Assembly (NCBI GenBank): GCA_949361645.1
Contig: OX442433.1
Coordinates: 273,501 to 337,500, forward strand
Source of the DNA: Spongilla lacustris
Lineage: Eukaryota; Porifera; Demospongiae; Spongillida; Spongillidae
Direction of reading: 5' to 3'
DNA: 64,000 bases
Shown here: positions 1 to 11,646 of the stretch, piece after piece
Position numbering within the stretch: position 1 is the first letter of the stretch
Layout: every line of letters starts with the position of its first letter
Notes under the pieces: model-generated
Database searches by the model: none
What the model was told of the DNA's origin: nothing
Seen by the model: only the letters and a program-made list of their open reading frames with translations
Position numbers and translations under genes: made by a program

Positions 1-282
1 TCGCGTGTCCTCGACTGGATCCTTCGTCGCTGTGATGGAGAGGACATAGCTGTGCCCTCGCCCATTGGTCTGCTGCCCAAGCCAGGAAGTATCAACACAA
101 AGGGTCTTAAGGACCCAGTTGACATGGAAGCAGTGTTCAAGCTGTGTAAAGATGAACTGAAGGCTGAAGCCTTGAGCCTGGAAAAGTACTTCAACGACCA
201 GTTGCCTGGCCAGCTGCCATTGCCCATTAAGGAAGAGCTAGACGCCTTCAAGAAAAGGATAGCACACATGTCCTGCTGCTAA
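1..282 (+). CDS. PCK: Phosphoenolpyruvate carboxykinase (GTP), C-terminal 93 residues, partial
   Basis: The window opens in frame inside the last coding exon and runs to a TAA at 280-282. PEPCK converts oxaloacetate plus GTP to phosphoenolpyruvate at the start of gluconeogenesis. The family is recognised from the C-terminal series SRVLDWILRRCDGE, then TPIGYIPK-like SPIGLLPK, then NTKGL and a final helical stretch ending KKRIAHM, in the same order and spacing as animal GTP-PEPCK. The active-site P-loop and Mn ligands would lie upstream, outside the window, so activity cannot be judged. The cytosolic and mitochondrial forms cannot be told apart from this fragment. Confidence 0.9.
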   Translation, partial: SRVLDWILRRCDGEDIAVPSPIGLLPKPGSINTKGLKDPVDMEAVFKLCKDELKAEALSLEKYFNDQLPGQLPLPIKEELDAFKKRIAHMSCC

Positions 283-851
283 CATTACAGAAGAGTGACA
301 CGTTGGTGGTGGAGGGTTGTTTGTAGGGGTGGTGCAGTGTATGTACATATATATATATTATTATTATATATTATGAAGTTTTAATAATTTATATAAAGTC
401 TTAACAAGTACACACACATGAAGACACAGTGACTGTACACAGTACACACAGCTGGCGTGAAGGCTGTGTGGCAACAGGGAGACGATCCTGAGGTCAGCGA
501 AGCTCAGTGGAGAGAGAAGACATTGCACATTAACAACAAATGCTTGACAAACCATAACACAATGGTCAACCAAAAAGGGGTGGGGACTTTCTTTTTTTTC
601 CCAATCCAATCTTGCCATCTTTTCTTGTTCCATTTTTTTTCCTCCCTTCTCTTTTCTTTTTTTTTAGGGCTTCTTTTCTTTTCTTGCCATCTTTTCTTTC
701 CCACTTTTTTTTTTGAACAGGGGGCGGGGCCACAGTACACACAGCAACAGACACAAAGTATTTTTTTTCTTTTTTTTTTTGAACATACAATGTGATGCAA
801 CAAGGTTCAAATAACAGTGATCATGTGTGCAGACATTCTACATGTGTTCTG
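283..851. other. Convergent 3' intergenic stretch, T-rich
   Basis: Gap between the stop codons of PCK (+) and PABPN1 (-). It holds 3' UTR sequence of both genes, an AT-rich block near 345-400, and long T runs with CTTTTC motifs at about 583-785. No ORF here resembles a protein; the apparent ones translate the homopolymer tracts. Confidence 0.7.
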
Positions 852-2046
852 TCAGTAAGGGGCATACCAGTTGCTTCTTGCCCTTCCCCTGTAAACGACA
901 ATGCATCAATTGAACACTACTACCGCTTATGGCCAAAAACCAAACACAAATAGTGAAATGAGAGGGATGGGTAAAAAAAAAAACCCACAAAAACGCACCT
1001 GAAGGCTCTTCCACGACTACCTCCGCGGTAGAAGTAAGGCATGGGGATGGCCGCCATGTAAGGAAAGAAGCTACTTGGGCCTGCTCCCCTGAAGCCGCCC
1101 CGCCCACGACGCATAGGCCTCATTGCCCCTCTGTTTGTGGTCGACAAACCAGGCTTGTTTGTACGCTTAGCAACAACCTGTTAGGATAAACAGAAGGTTG
1201 GAAGAGAAAAGTATATACAAGAGAATGAATAATAGAAACACGTAAGCTGTATAATGTATACCTTAATCTGACGGCCCTTGAACAGTGATTCATCCAATGC
1301 TTGGGCATTGGGTATCGAGTCCTTATCTGTAAATTCCACGTACGCATACCTGAAGTCAAAACGAAAAGTAGTGCGAAAGTAGCCGGGGTAAGGGGCAGAT
1401 CTTTCCTTACCCTTTCGGGTGTCCAGTGTACTTGTCGCAAAGAATTGTAACGCGATTTATGGCGCCACAGCCGTGAAAGTGTTGGCCTAGCTCCTCAGCT
1501 GTTGCATGGTAATCAACCTGTTTGCACACGGATTATACCTTTTTGCAAGAGCAACACAACGTTCCTTACGTTTCCGACGTATATCGACCTGGTATCCATT
1601 TCCATCTTCTCTTCTGGTGTAGGAAAATCTGCAAGAACCCACCACAGCCCGCTAAATCAATGTCGCGGAGACCCCGAGAACACTAACTTGTTTTGTTAGA
1701 CATTATTTGCTTCTCCACTTCGCCCTGCATCTCCTTCAACTTCTCGGCCTCTTCCTCCATCTCCTTCACTCTTTGCCTGATAGCCTCAATTTCCTGAAAG
1801 AACGCTTTCTTGTAAGGCGATTGTCGTACCACAGGTATAGGAGCTTCCTACCGGGTCTTCTGCCTGTTCACCGCTGCCTTCATCTTGGTCCAAAATATTA
1901 AGCTCTCGATCCTGATCGTCGTTGGTGGAAACGTCACCCAAAACAGTGTCAAGGAGTGCATTGTCATCGTCTCCATCCGCAATATCTGCTGTAAGCTTAT
2001 CTTCCACGCTTTCTGGAGTTCGAGTTCCTTCAAAACTTTCCGCCAT
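852..2046 (-). CDS. PABPN1: Nuclear poly(A)-binding protein PABPN1
   Basis: Seven exons on the minus strand: 2046-1852, 1793-1688, 1628-1570, 1517-1411, 1349-1262, 1177-999 and 888-852, giving 256 residues with every junction in phase. PABPN1 binds growing poly(A) tails in the nucleus and controls their length. Visible in order: an acidic N terminus; a coiled coil ([19 protein letters not shown]) that in vertebrates stimulates poly(A) polymerase; one RRM with RNP2 [10 protein letters not shown] and RNP1-like GYAYVEF; and an arginine/glycine-rich tail ending NWYAPY. The tail matches the vertebrate ending WYSPY and fixed the last exon, since reading through would give an unrelated ending. The N-terminal alanine run of mammals is absent. 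The start lies 94 bp from the Aurora kinase start on the other strand. Confidence 0.93.
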
Positions 2047-2140
2047 ACCTAGACAGTTGCGTGCGAGAGAACTTTTTACTTTTTGCGCATGCGTGGTAAG
2101 CATCAATTCAAAATTCGGGTAGCACAGATCGATCTATACA
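2047..2140. promoter_or_regulatory. Bidirectional promoter PABPN1/Aurora kinase with NRF1-like site
   Basis: Only 94 bp separate the two divergent start codons. The sequence TGCGCATGCGTG at about 2084-2095 matches the palindromic NRF1 consensus. That it acts on both genes is inference. Confidence 0.5.
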
Positions 2141-4057
2141 ATGGACCGCCACCCATCCAGTATTAAGAACCTGACTACTCAAGTAAGGCTGTTACAGATA
2201 TCTGAAATCGTTCTTGCTATTCTTTTTAAATTTAGGTAAAGGAACTTAAACTTGGCAGCGTCGATAAGGAAAATGTCCCGACCCAAGAAGGTCAACCAGA
2301 TATGCCGCTTACCGCTACGACTCTTCCACAAAAACGTGATCATGGTACTGAGACTAAGCAACCTGTTAAGGTACGTTTATTTGCCAGAAATTCATCAACA
2401 TCAACATTCACACACTTCCCCCCACCCCCCCTCCCCCCCCCCACCCCTCTTTCCTTGCTCCACTGTATCTCAGATCTTATTCGGCGCAGTACCGCGGCCT
2501 CTGGAAGAAGGACAGAGCCAAGCCACCACAAGCACTGCAAGTACCGTTACAGCGGGATTCAATGGTGATGAAGCCAAGACAGATGACTCTGGAGCAGAGT
2601 ATGCTACTGAAAAGTGGCAGGTCTGGTTTGCTTTTACTTCCCCACTTTATGCAGAAAGAAGAGGTGGTCGCTGGAGGACTTTGACATTGGGAAACCACTT
2701 GGCAGGGGTTAGTGTTCAAAAGATAGGAAATAAATGTACCTACATTAGCTACGGATAGGACGAAATAAGTGATATGTACTAATTTTATGTCCTCTTCCTT
2801 TGCAGGAAAGTTTGGGAGTGTATATTTAGCAAGAGAGAAGAAAACAAAGTTTGTGGTTGCTCTTAAGGTATACAGTCTGATAGCTTTCACTGTGAATATG
2901 TATAATAATTATATATTATATATTTAAAGGTTCTTTTCAAGTCGCAATTGCAGAAAGCACAAGTCGAACACCAGTTGCGACGAGAAATCGAAATCCAGTC
3001 TCACTTGAGGTACGTATCTGTTCAAAACCCCACCATGGTGATTGTTCCATCTGCCCTACAGACATCCAAACATTCTGCGGTTGTACGGCTATTTCTATGA
3101 TAGCATACGTGTTTACCTCATCCTTGAGTACGCCCCGCAAGGAGAACTGTACAAGCAACTACAGAAAGATACCAAGTTCACTGAGAGGCGCTCTGCAACA
3201 GTAAATCATGCACACACTATACTGTAACAGCCGCTTTTCAATAATGTAATATCAGTACATAGCTCAGCTGGCTGATGCCCTGATGTACTGCCATTCAAAG
3301 AAAGTAATTCACCGCGATATCAAGCCAGAAAACCTACTTGTCAGCTTGAAGGTAAAGAGGGGCGAATGCTGCCACTTGCCCATGTTCCCATCATACTGTC
3401 AACCTCCAGGGGGACCTGAAGATTGCAGACTTTGGCTGGTCGGTACATGCGCCTTCTTCAAGGTGACTTGATGCATCTTGTCAATGCCTTACCAGGCTTC
3501 ACCGGTGATTATACTTGCCTTAGGCGCACCACGCTTTGTGGCACGCTAGACTACCTCCCACCAGAAATGGTTGAGAATCGACGACACGATGAGAAGGTTT
3601 GTTAGTGCTATATGTCCTGTTACCCACCGCTCCCCTTCTAGGTTGACCTGTGGGGACTTGGTGTGCTCTGCTATGAGTTTCTAGTGGGGAAGGCCCCATT
3701 TGAAGCACCCACATCTGAAGAAACACACAGAAGGATATCAAAGGTACAATGCACATGTCATTTATTTACCATTACAGAACTTACGATGCTAACACCTTTC
3801 CAGGTTGACCTGCAGTTTCCTAGCCATGTCTCAGCAGGGGCCCGTGACCTTATATCCAAGGTATATTATATTGTGCATATTTGTGGTGTAGATCTCCTCC
3901 CAACATGGCAATTTTCCTATTTTCTCAGCTTCTAAAACATGATCCTCAGAAGCGGTTGCCACTCGTTGAAGTCCTTAAGCATTCATGGGTGCTGGAAAAT
4001 GCTGAGAAGTTGCCTCAGCCTCCAAGCTGTCAGCAGCCAGAGCTCAGCACTGTTTGA
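2141..4057 (+). CDS. AURK: Aurora kinase (A/B class)
   Basis: Thirteen exons: 2141-2182, 2236-2370, 2474-2620, 2659-2707, 2806-2867, 2930-3009, 3062-3200, 3256-3351, 3410-3462, 3524-3596, 3642-3743, 3804-3860 and 3929-4057; 387 residues. This mitotic Ser/Thr kinase acts at centrosomes and spindles or centromeres. The catalytic domain starts at [18 protein letters not shown] and shows the VALK lysine, HRDIKPEN catalytic loop, [12 protein letters not shown] with the DFG, the activation loop [16 protein letters not shown] with the conserved phospho-threonine, and [16 protein letters not shown]. The C-terminal extension after the kinase is short. The N terminus is about 110 residues, low in conservation; a KEN triplet (DKENVP) could be a degradation signal but was not tested. 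The single gene may precede the vertebrate A/B split. The acceptor of exon 4 (AAAG at 2658) was chosen because it alone keeps frame. Confidence 0.93.
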
Positions 4058-4359
4058 ATACCATTATGTTTAAATATACGTGTGTATCTTCATTCTCTGT
4101 GTGTAACTTTTTTTTGCCCTGTTTGTATGAAGTGAGACAGTTCATTACTGCAAATTTCTGTTGTAAAGTGTGTTTTAAAAGAAAATTATGACAGCACATG
4201 TTTTAAGAAAACAAATCAGGGAGAATATCCTCAGCAAAGAGAGAATAATCAGCTGGGAGGACCACATTATGTTGCTCCATGGTAGGTAATGACTTTGTTG
4301 GTTCCAAAACCTTATCTGCTTTCTCCGACTTCTTATGTGGCTTGCTCTGTGCCTTACGA
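4058..4359. other. Convergent gap between Aurora kinase and TYW3
   Basis: Contains the 3' UTRs of both genes, AT-rich with a T run near 4108. No coding signal seen. Confidence 0.6.
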
Positions 4360-5334
4360 TCAGGCATTTTCAGCTGCCGTGTGAACCTGTGTCACCCAGT
4401 GCAGTGTCAGCTTTTGATGTGAATGATGGCAGCACAGAACTTGCCTATCTATGCGCTGAAAGTTCTCTTCCATCTTTGCATTGGCCAGCTCCACAAGGTG
4501 GCTCATGTACTGCGTAGGGATGTGACCATGGTGCACAGATGGTGGCCATATACACACTTACTTCTGCACCAACCAGAAGCTTCCCACTGCAGGCAATAGG
4601 AGCTTCTAATGAATGGGTACTGCGCACTGCCTGGAGAGACAGCCAACAATGAAGAACCAGGTGACCAAACTCACTTGGTCTCGTTCCCAGACTGATATGC
4701 TTATTGCTATAGCATATCAGTCTGGGACGAGACCACAACCTTACCAGCATAATTCGGTCCCTCCTTCCAATGGTAATACCAGAATTCCTGAACCCCGAAC
4801 TCACAGCCACCTGAAGCTAGAGACCACCTTGGCATTACACAGCCCGCACACGTGGGCGGAGGCACAACCATGCTTTGGGCGGTCTCTATCGTCCTGCACA
4901 TCACGTGGACTATAAAAGGCTCAAATTTAAAGAACACATATCCGTCCTGCGGCAATCCAGGTGCGTTTAGAAGTGACCACTGAAGAGAGGAGGTGGTTAA
5001 CGTACAGGTGCGCAAAGATTAGAACAACCATTACTATTTCCGGGATCTTCAACGGAACGTGCGACACGAGAATCCAACGGCATCCTTTCTTGGAGTTTTG
5101 AGGATCCTGCATTTCTAATATATGTCCCATTATTACTCTACAGGGCATGGTTCCACTCACCTGGCAGTAGATAGTTATCCGACCTGAGCAAGAACTAGTG
5201 GTGTAGCAAGTTTCCATGGAGTTGATGTGCTCGATCAGAGGTACAATCGCGTCATCGACAGCACCTTTGCGACTTAAGTCCACCCTCTCCAGAGACGCGC
5301 ACTTTTCGACGTTGAACTCCAATTGAGTTGCCAT
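4360..5334 (-). CDS. TYW3: tRNA wybutosine-synthesizing protein 3 homolog
   Basis: Exons 5334-5035, 4979-4869, 4810-4745, 4630-4562 and 4509-4360, all in phase; 231 residues (human is 259). TYW3 methylates a wybutosine precursor at position 37 of tRNA-Phe, using S-adenosylmethionine. Family signatures seen: DLSRKGAVDD near residue 20, TTSSCSGRI, the FEPFIVHVMCR strand, SSGFRNSGITIGRRDR, AVRSTHSLEAPI, and a terminal helix LVELANAKMEENFQRIDR. Exon 1 could be cut by a 48-nt in-frame removal (GTGAGT near 5160) but no acceptor restores frame, so I kept it whole; this leaves about 15 extra residues between the SSCSGRI strand and the next. The intron at 4744-4631 is dominated by a hairpin described separately. 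Confidence 0.9.
4677..4734. repeat. 24-bp-stem hairpin filling half of a TYW3 intron
   Basis: The left arm 4677-4701 and right arm 4711-4734 are reverse complements over 24 bp with one bulged T (position 4686 or 4687) and a 9-nt loop. The host intron is 114 nt. Confidence 0.9.
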
Positions 5335-5819
5335 GTGTGCTGTTAGCAACTTTAATTATAATAATAGGTCTACAGTCGAGCCGGTCCTGGAACGGTTTCG
5401 GAAATACACAAGCGAAGTACTTAACGAAGGGGCAACGCTTGCATTGAAATGTAATATGCTCACGCCTATATATTTGACAGTTCAGTAGCTGAAGATGTTT
5501 CCAATGTGTCAGCTAATGCTCCATAACAGGAAATGATCGGATTGGTTTAGATGTAGGAATCGTAAGCCTCAGTTGAGTAAAACGTAAGCAAACAAGGGAT
5601 TACGAAAATTGAGACCTGCATTTAGCAAACTTACCTGTATATTGTTTCTAATGTGATGATTCATCACTGCAAGTTCTCTTTAAAACATAAATACTTCCAT
5701 CGTGAATGGCCCATTTTTTTGCCTTAATATTTTGAAAAATGATGTCTTTCAACAACAAATAACAACACACAAAAGTACAAACTGTTAAGTCCAACACCAA
5801 ATGCATTCGGCTCCTAGCA
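5335..5819. other. Gap between TYW3 start and FAM210 3' end
   Basis: Promoter region of TYW3 and 3' UTR of the FAM210 gene. AT-rich, without recognisable coding sequence or RNA gene. Confidence 0.6.
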
Positions 5820-6445
5820 TTACTTAGAAGGGTTTGGAACTTGCTTCATCCACCCCTTGATCCTAAGTTGCTTGACAATAAGGGGTGCACACACGATGGT
5901 AGTAGTAGCCCTTACAGGAAGGAATATCTTGTGGAGAAGGTACGCTATGGCTGCGGTTGACGCACCCTTAGAAACTCCAGACGAGTGAACGTTGAAATAA
6001 TGTAACACCTTATCTACGTCCAGTCCGCTACGAATGAAGTAGATACACATCATGACGATTACTACACACACACACGGGAGTTTTATGCTTACTGTTTCAC
6101 GAGAAAGTAACACGTGCCGTATGAGAAAAGTGATATAGCCGTATGAAATACGACTGCAACTGTTCCGTAGTCCTTCAACACCTTTTTAACCTTTTGTATG
6201 TAAGATTTGGGCTCTGTATCTTTTTGAACATCTTCGATGTTCGTGGAAAAGACGGAGCACCTCACTACTTGCGGAGGTGCGGAACGTCCGGCAACGTGCG
6301 ATGGATACTTTTGTTGGTGGAACGGTAAATCCAGTAAGGTATATGGTCGCTGAGGTGCTGGTGAAGTCACATGTCTCACAAGGTTCTGTACGCTCAACCT
6401 TGCCAATGGTACGCCACGTACACAGGGCCTCGAATAGTTCCACAT
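5820..6445 (-). CDS. FAM210B: FAM210 family mitochondrial protein (B-like)
   Basis: Two exons, 6445-6093 and 6027-5820; 186 residues. FAM210 proteins are mitochondrial membrane proteins with the DUF1279 domain; FAM210B has been linked to iron and haem metabolism in erythroid cells. The start at 6445 is chosen because it gives an arginine-rich, acid-free N terminus typical of a mitochondrial presequence (MWNYSRPCVRG onward). The domain appears as LKDYGTVAVVFHTAISLFSYG (first membrane segment), then GASTAAIAYLLHKIFLPVR and ending PLIVKQLRIKGW. Similarity to the B member is better than to A, which has a long charged C-terminal tail absent here. The start is 84 bp from POLA2 on the other strand. 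Confidence 0.82.
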
Positions 6446-6529
6446 GACCACGCGCACACACAATTATGCGAAATTCCAAACTTTTTTTTTTTTTTTTTGT
6501 ACGGCCACGGTTCGGGCGGGAAATAAGAA
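6446..6529. promoter_or_regulatory. FAM210/POLA2 bidirectional promoter with E2F-type site
   Basis: An 84-bp gap between divergent starts. GGGCGGGAAA at 6514-6523 is the E2F consensus on the minus strand (TTTCCCGCCC) and lies 6 bp before the POLA2 start codon. An 18-nt T run lies at about 6481-6498. Confidence 0.55.
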
Positions 6530-7008
6530 ATGTCTGACGTGGAGTTGGTCAGGGAATTCGAAGCTGTTGGGTTCGACATAAAAGCGGGCCTATTTCATAA
6601 AGGTAATGCAATATCTCTTTTGGCGTATTTTAATTACTCTCTGTCTTACCGATCAGTCCGAGAGATTGGCACCAAATATTCGCTTGAATCTGATTCGCTT
6701 TATAACGAATGGGCGGCTTTTGCCCTGCAGCACGGCTGTTCAGAAGTCACGGAAGAGGGCTTGGAAAAATGGGAATCGCAGGTGAGGCGCGTATAATGGT
6801 TCGTGACGTGTGACGTAATTACACACCACGCAAAGCTGGAATCAAAAGCTAAGGTCCGGCATCAAGTGAATCACACTCCCGTTAGTCGGAACAGGGTCGC
6901 TCCTAGAACGCAAGGCTCTTCACGCATGTTAGCACAAACTTGACGCTCCGCTCGCATCCATTCACATCTGCAAATTACTTGCTGCATACATACGTACATA
7001 TATAACAT

Positions 7009-7059
<51 letters not shown>

Positions 7060-7925
7060 TGCACACGTGCGCCATGGGCAGGATATCTTCGGACATGGAT
7101 GTGGATGCAGCCATCATAGGAACATATGCCTCAAATGATGAGGAGAAGAAGAAACTGGTATGTGCAACCTCCCTCCTTCCCACCCCAGACACGCCTCCTT
7201 TCCCCTTCACCTCTAACACACACTCCTCCACACCACTGCCTCCATCATTTAAACACCCTCATTTATTGTCTTCCAGGGGAAAAGGATGCTAGAAGAGACC
7301 ACACCCACCACACCCATTTCCAAGGCCAGACATGTGTCCAATGGTGTGTCACATGTCAGCTCACCTTCATCACATGACTCCACTGTTGGAAGTAGTACAA
7401 GGTTTGTTTTTCCCTCCCTCCCTCCCTCCCTCCCTCCCTCCCTCCCTCCCTCCCTCCCTCCCTCCCTCCCTCCCTCCCTCCCTCCCTCCCTCCCTCCCTC
7501 CCTCCCTCCCTCCCTCCCTCCCTCCCTCCCTCCCCTCCCTCCCTCCCTCCCTCACTCACTCACTCACTCACTCACTCACTCCCTCCTCCACACCCACCCC
7601 CACACACCCACACACACCCAGCCTCTTACCAGGGACCCCTGGTGTGAGGTATTCCCAGAGACAGAACGCAGGGAATGTGGCATGTGTGCTGAATGAAGAG
7701 GCCATCCCTGTTGTGTGGAAAGGAGCTGGTGTAACCTCGTCAATTGGTTATTACGATACAGAGAATGCCATTGAAGAACCGTACAAGTATATGTTTCAGA
7801 AGGTGTCTGAGAAAGCCATGGGTGAGTGATCATATTGGGTGAGTCTGTTCCTGCCCTTGTTTATGATAATATTGTGTGGTGTGTATGTTTGCTTTCATAT
7901 GTGTGCGTCAAATATGTGTACATGC

Positions 7926-7992
<67 letters not shown>

Positions 7993-9027
7993 GTGTGCAC
8001 ATATGTTATGTGTGTGTGTTGTGCACACTTCAGCTGTGGTTGATCGGATAACTACACTCGGCATGGCGATATGTCAAACTCACTCCCTTTCAGACAGACA
8101 GCAACCTCTTTCCATGCCCTCAGAGGTAGTGCCCTTATCTATGCACACCCACACATAGGCATGTGCACACTCATGCACACATGCACGCACACACATGCAA
8201 ACCCACTCATGGGCACACACATGCACACCACCTGCTCACTTGACACTCACATGACACTCACATGACATCCTCCATTGCAGGACTCAGCTGTGTACGTCGG
8301 ACGCATCATGTGTGAGGGGGAGGGGCAGTTGAATGCCAATTCATGTCTGCTGGACGGTCCCACCAAGTCTTACAGGAACAGAGGGTGTACTGTTAAAATG
8401 GACTTGCCAGATTCGATAACTTGCTCACTCTTTTCTGGTCAAGTAAGACACAACACCTATCTGACCTAATGTGGCATTCTTTCCCATACCAAAGGTCGTT
8501 GCCGTGGAAGGTGTCAACATGTACAGTGGTGTGCTCATTCCTTCTGCCATCTATGAAGTAGGGCCCTTGCTGCATGCCACGAGGACAAACTTTAAGGGTG
8601 TGTGTATCTCCTCCCCCCCCCCCTCCCCCAGGGTGCTCTACCATCTTTGCCGCAGAGAAGGAACGATGTCCCAGGTAGCTGTCCTCTCCCTGACTTACTG
8701 GGGGCCCTCCCCCTTACTATTGGGGCCCCTCCCCCTTACTATTGGAGCCCCTCCCCCTTACTATTGGGGCCCCTCCCCCTTACTATTGGGGCCCCTCCTC
8801 CTTAGTATTGGGGCCCCTCCCCCTTACTATTGGGGCCCCTCCTCCTTAGTATTGGGGCCCCTCCCCCTTACTATTGGGGCCATAATTTCCCTACTCTTGT
8901 CAACTGTTGCAGAGTTCACTATGGTGATGGCAGCTGGTCCGTACACCACATCAGAGAACCTTGAGATGGAGCCATTCCAGGAGCTTATGAGGGTCATAGT
9001 GTCTGAGAGACCAGATGTCCTTATACT

Positions 9028-9107
<80 letters not shown>

Positions 9108-9282
9108 TGTATGTGTATGTGTTTGTGCACTTTCTCTTGGAAGCTAATAAACTTTAATGGTTTGATGTGGCATATAATTGGTTTCCTTCCTCATTGTTGC
9201 AGTGTGGTCCATTTGTTGACCTCACACATGACCTAGTGAAGGTAGTGATGTCATCTTGTTAAGAAAACGACATAATTGTCTG

Positions 9283-9328
<46 letters not shown>

Positions 9329-11610
9329 TCCTCACACAGGGTGGTAACCTTGATGTCACATTTGAATATATCTTTCAGGACAAGGTTCTCTCTGCACTGG
9401 TGAACTGTGCTAAACAGTTGAGCATATTTAACATAACTTCCGGAGTCTTCATTGTCTCTTTTACTTTGTTAGGACCAAGACAAGTGTTATTATGCTCCCT
9501 TCTCTAAAGGATGCCCACCATCATTTTCCTGTCTACCCACAGCCCCCTTTCCAGTCCACTGTGCCTGTAAGAAGCCCTGCTGACCAGGCCTCCATGTGAC
9601 CTCTCTAATCTTGCAGGGTTTCGATGTCACCTCCCTTAAGCGGCAGGGCATTCATATGGTGTCCGATCCTTCAACACTCACCATCAATGGATTGTGCGTT
9701 GGAATCACTTCAACTGACATTCTGTTTCACCTGTCAGCTCGTACCATGTTCAGAGGGTGTGTAAGCTGTGTCTTAGATCCATCCTTCCTCCTCCCCAGCT
9801 CACCCCTTCCTGTCCTGTGTCCCCCCTGCTTTCTGGCACTGCTTAACCCCCTTCCTCCATCTTTCCTCTCTCTTCCCTTCCTCTTCCCCCTTCCCCCTCT
9901 CTTCCTTTCCTCTTCCCCCTTCCCCCTCTCTTCCCTTCCTCTTCCCCCTTCCCCCTCTCTTCCCTTCCTCTTCCCCCTTCCCCCTCTCTTCCCTTCCTCT
10001 TCCCCCTTCCCCCTCTCTTCCCTTCCTCTTCCCCCTTCCCCCTCTCTTCCCTTCCTCTTCCCCCTTCCTCCTCTCTTCCCTTCCTCTTCCCCCTTCCCCC
10101 TCTCTTCCCTTCCTCTTCCCCCTTCCCCCTCTCTTCCCTTCCTCTTCCCCCTTTCCCCTCTCTTCCCTTCCTCTTCCCCCTTCCCCCTCTCTTCCCTTCC
10201 TCTTCCCCCTTCCCCCTCTCTTCCCTTCCTCTTCCCCCTTCCTCCTCTCTTCCCTTCCTCTTCCCCCTTCCCCCTCTCTTCCCTTCCTCTTCCCCCTCTC
10301 TTCCCTTCCTCTTCCCCCTTTCCCCTATCTTCCCTTCCTCTTCCCCCTTTCCCCTATCTTCCCTTCCTCTTCCCCCTTCCCCCTCTCTTCCCTTCCTCTT
10401 CCCCCTTTCCCCTATCTTCCCTTCCTCTTCCCCCTTTCCCCTATCTTCCCTTCCTCTTCCCCCTTCCCCCTCTCTTCCCTTCCTCTTCCCCCTTCCCCCT
10501 CTCTTCCCTTCCTCTTCCCCCCTTCCTCCTCTCTTCCCTTCCTCTTCCCCCTTCCCCCTCTCTTCCCTTCCTCTTCCCCCTTCCCCCTCTCTTCCCTTCC
10601 TCTTCCCCCTTCCCCCTCTCTTCCCTTCCTCTTCCCCCTTTCCCCTATCTTCCCTTCCTCTTCCCCCTATCTTCCCTTCCTCTTCCCCCTATCTTCCCTT
10701 CCTCTTCCCCTCCTTTCCCCCTATCTTCCCTTCCTCTTCCCCCTCTCTTCCCTTCCTCTTCCCCCTCTCTTCCCTTCCTCTTCCCCCTCTCTTCCCTTCC
10801 TCTTCCCCCTCTCTTCCCTTCCTCTTCCCCCTCTCTTCCCTTCCTCTTCCCCCTCTCTTCCCTTCCTCTTCCCCCTCTCTTCCCTTCCTCTTCCCCCTCT
10901 CTTCCCTTCCTCTTCCCTTTCCCCTCTCTCCCTTCCTCCCCCTTCCCCCTCTTTCCCTTCCTCCCCTACCCCTCTTTTCCCTTTCTCTTCTTCCCCCCTC
11001 TTCCCTTCCTCCCTCTTGCACTCTACAGCACACCGGGAGACAGAATGGCTACCCTTGTCAGTCACATCCTCAAACAGCACAGGTTTGGAGACAGAATTAT
11101 GTATGTGTGTATGTGTTTTAATCATCACTATGTGCCTCAGCTACTACCCACTTCAGCCAACCTTTCTACGTGAGAACCAACATAGCAACATGGAGGGGGA
11201 CACGGAACAGACATGTGTGAACATGGACCTTGCAGATCATCACAGAGCCGAACTCCCAGTCAGGCCAGATATCCTGTTTCTGCCTTCAGACCTTAAACCA
11301 TTTGCAAAGGTAAACTCCTTCCCTATGGGAATAATGATTGCATCTCTCCCTCTGGGAATAATGAGTGCAGCCTACCCTCTGGGAATAAGTAGCATATCCT
11401 TCCCTCTGGGAATAATTGCGAGTAATTGAAGAAGCCATTTCACCAGAAGTAGACTTCTAACATTTCGTGTGGTATTGGATAGTACTGGTCCTGAGTGCAT
11501 GATTTATGTGGGTGGTGGCGCGTTAGTTGACCTGGCATCTGATAACCCTTCAGAATGCATATCATATTGTGGTTGGCTGCAGCTGGGTGTGTTATCTTAC
11601 CAATGGCTTA

Positions 11611-11646
<36 letters not shown>

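Noticed and set aside
9596..11173. 525-codon open frame of Ser/Pro/Leu/Phe repeats
   Set aside because: It translates the polypyrimidine intron of POLA2; flanking exons splice across it in phase.
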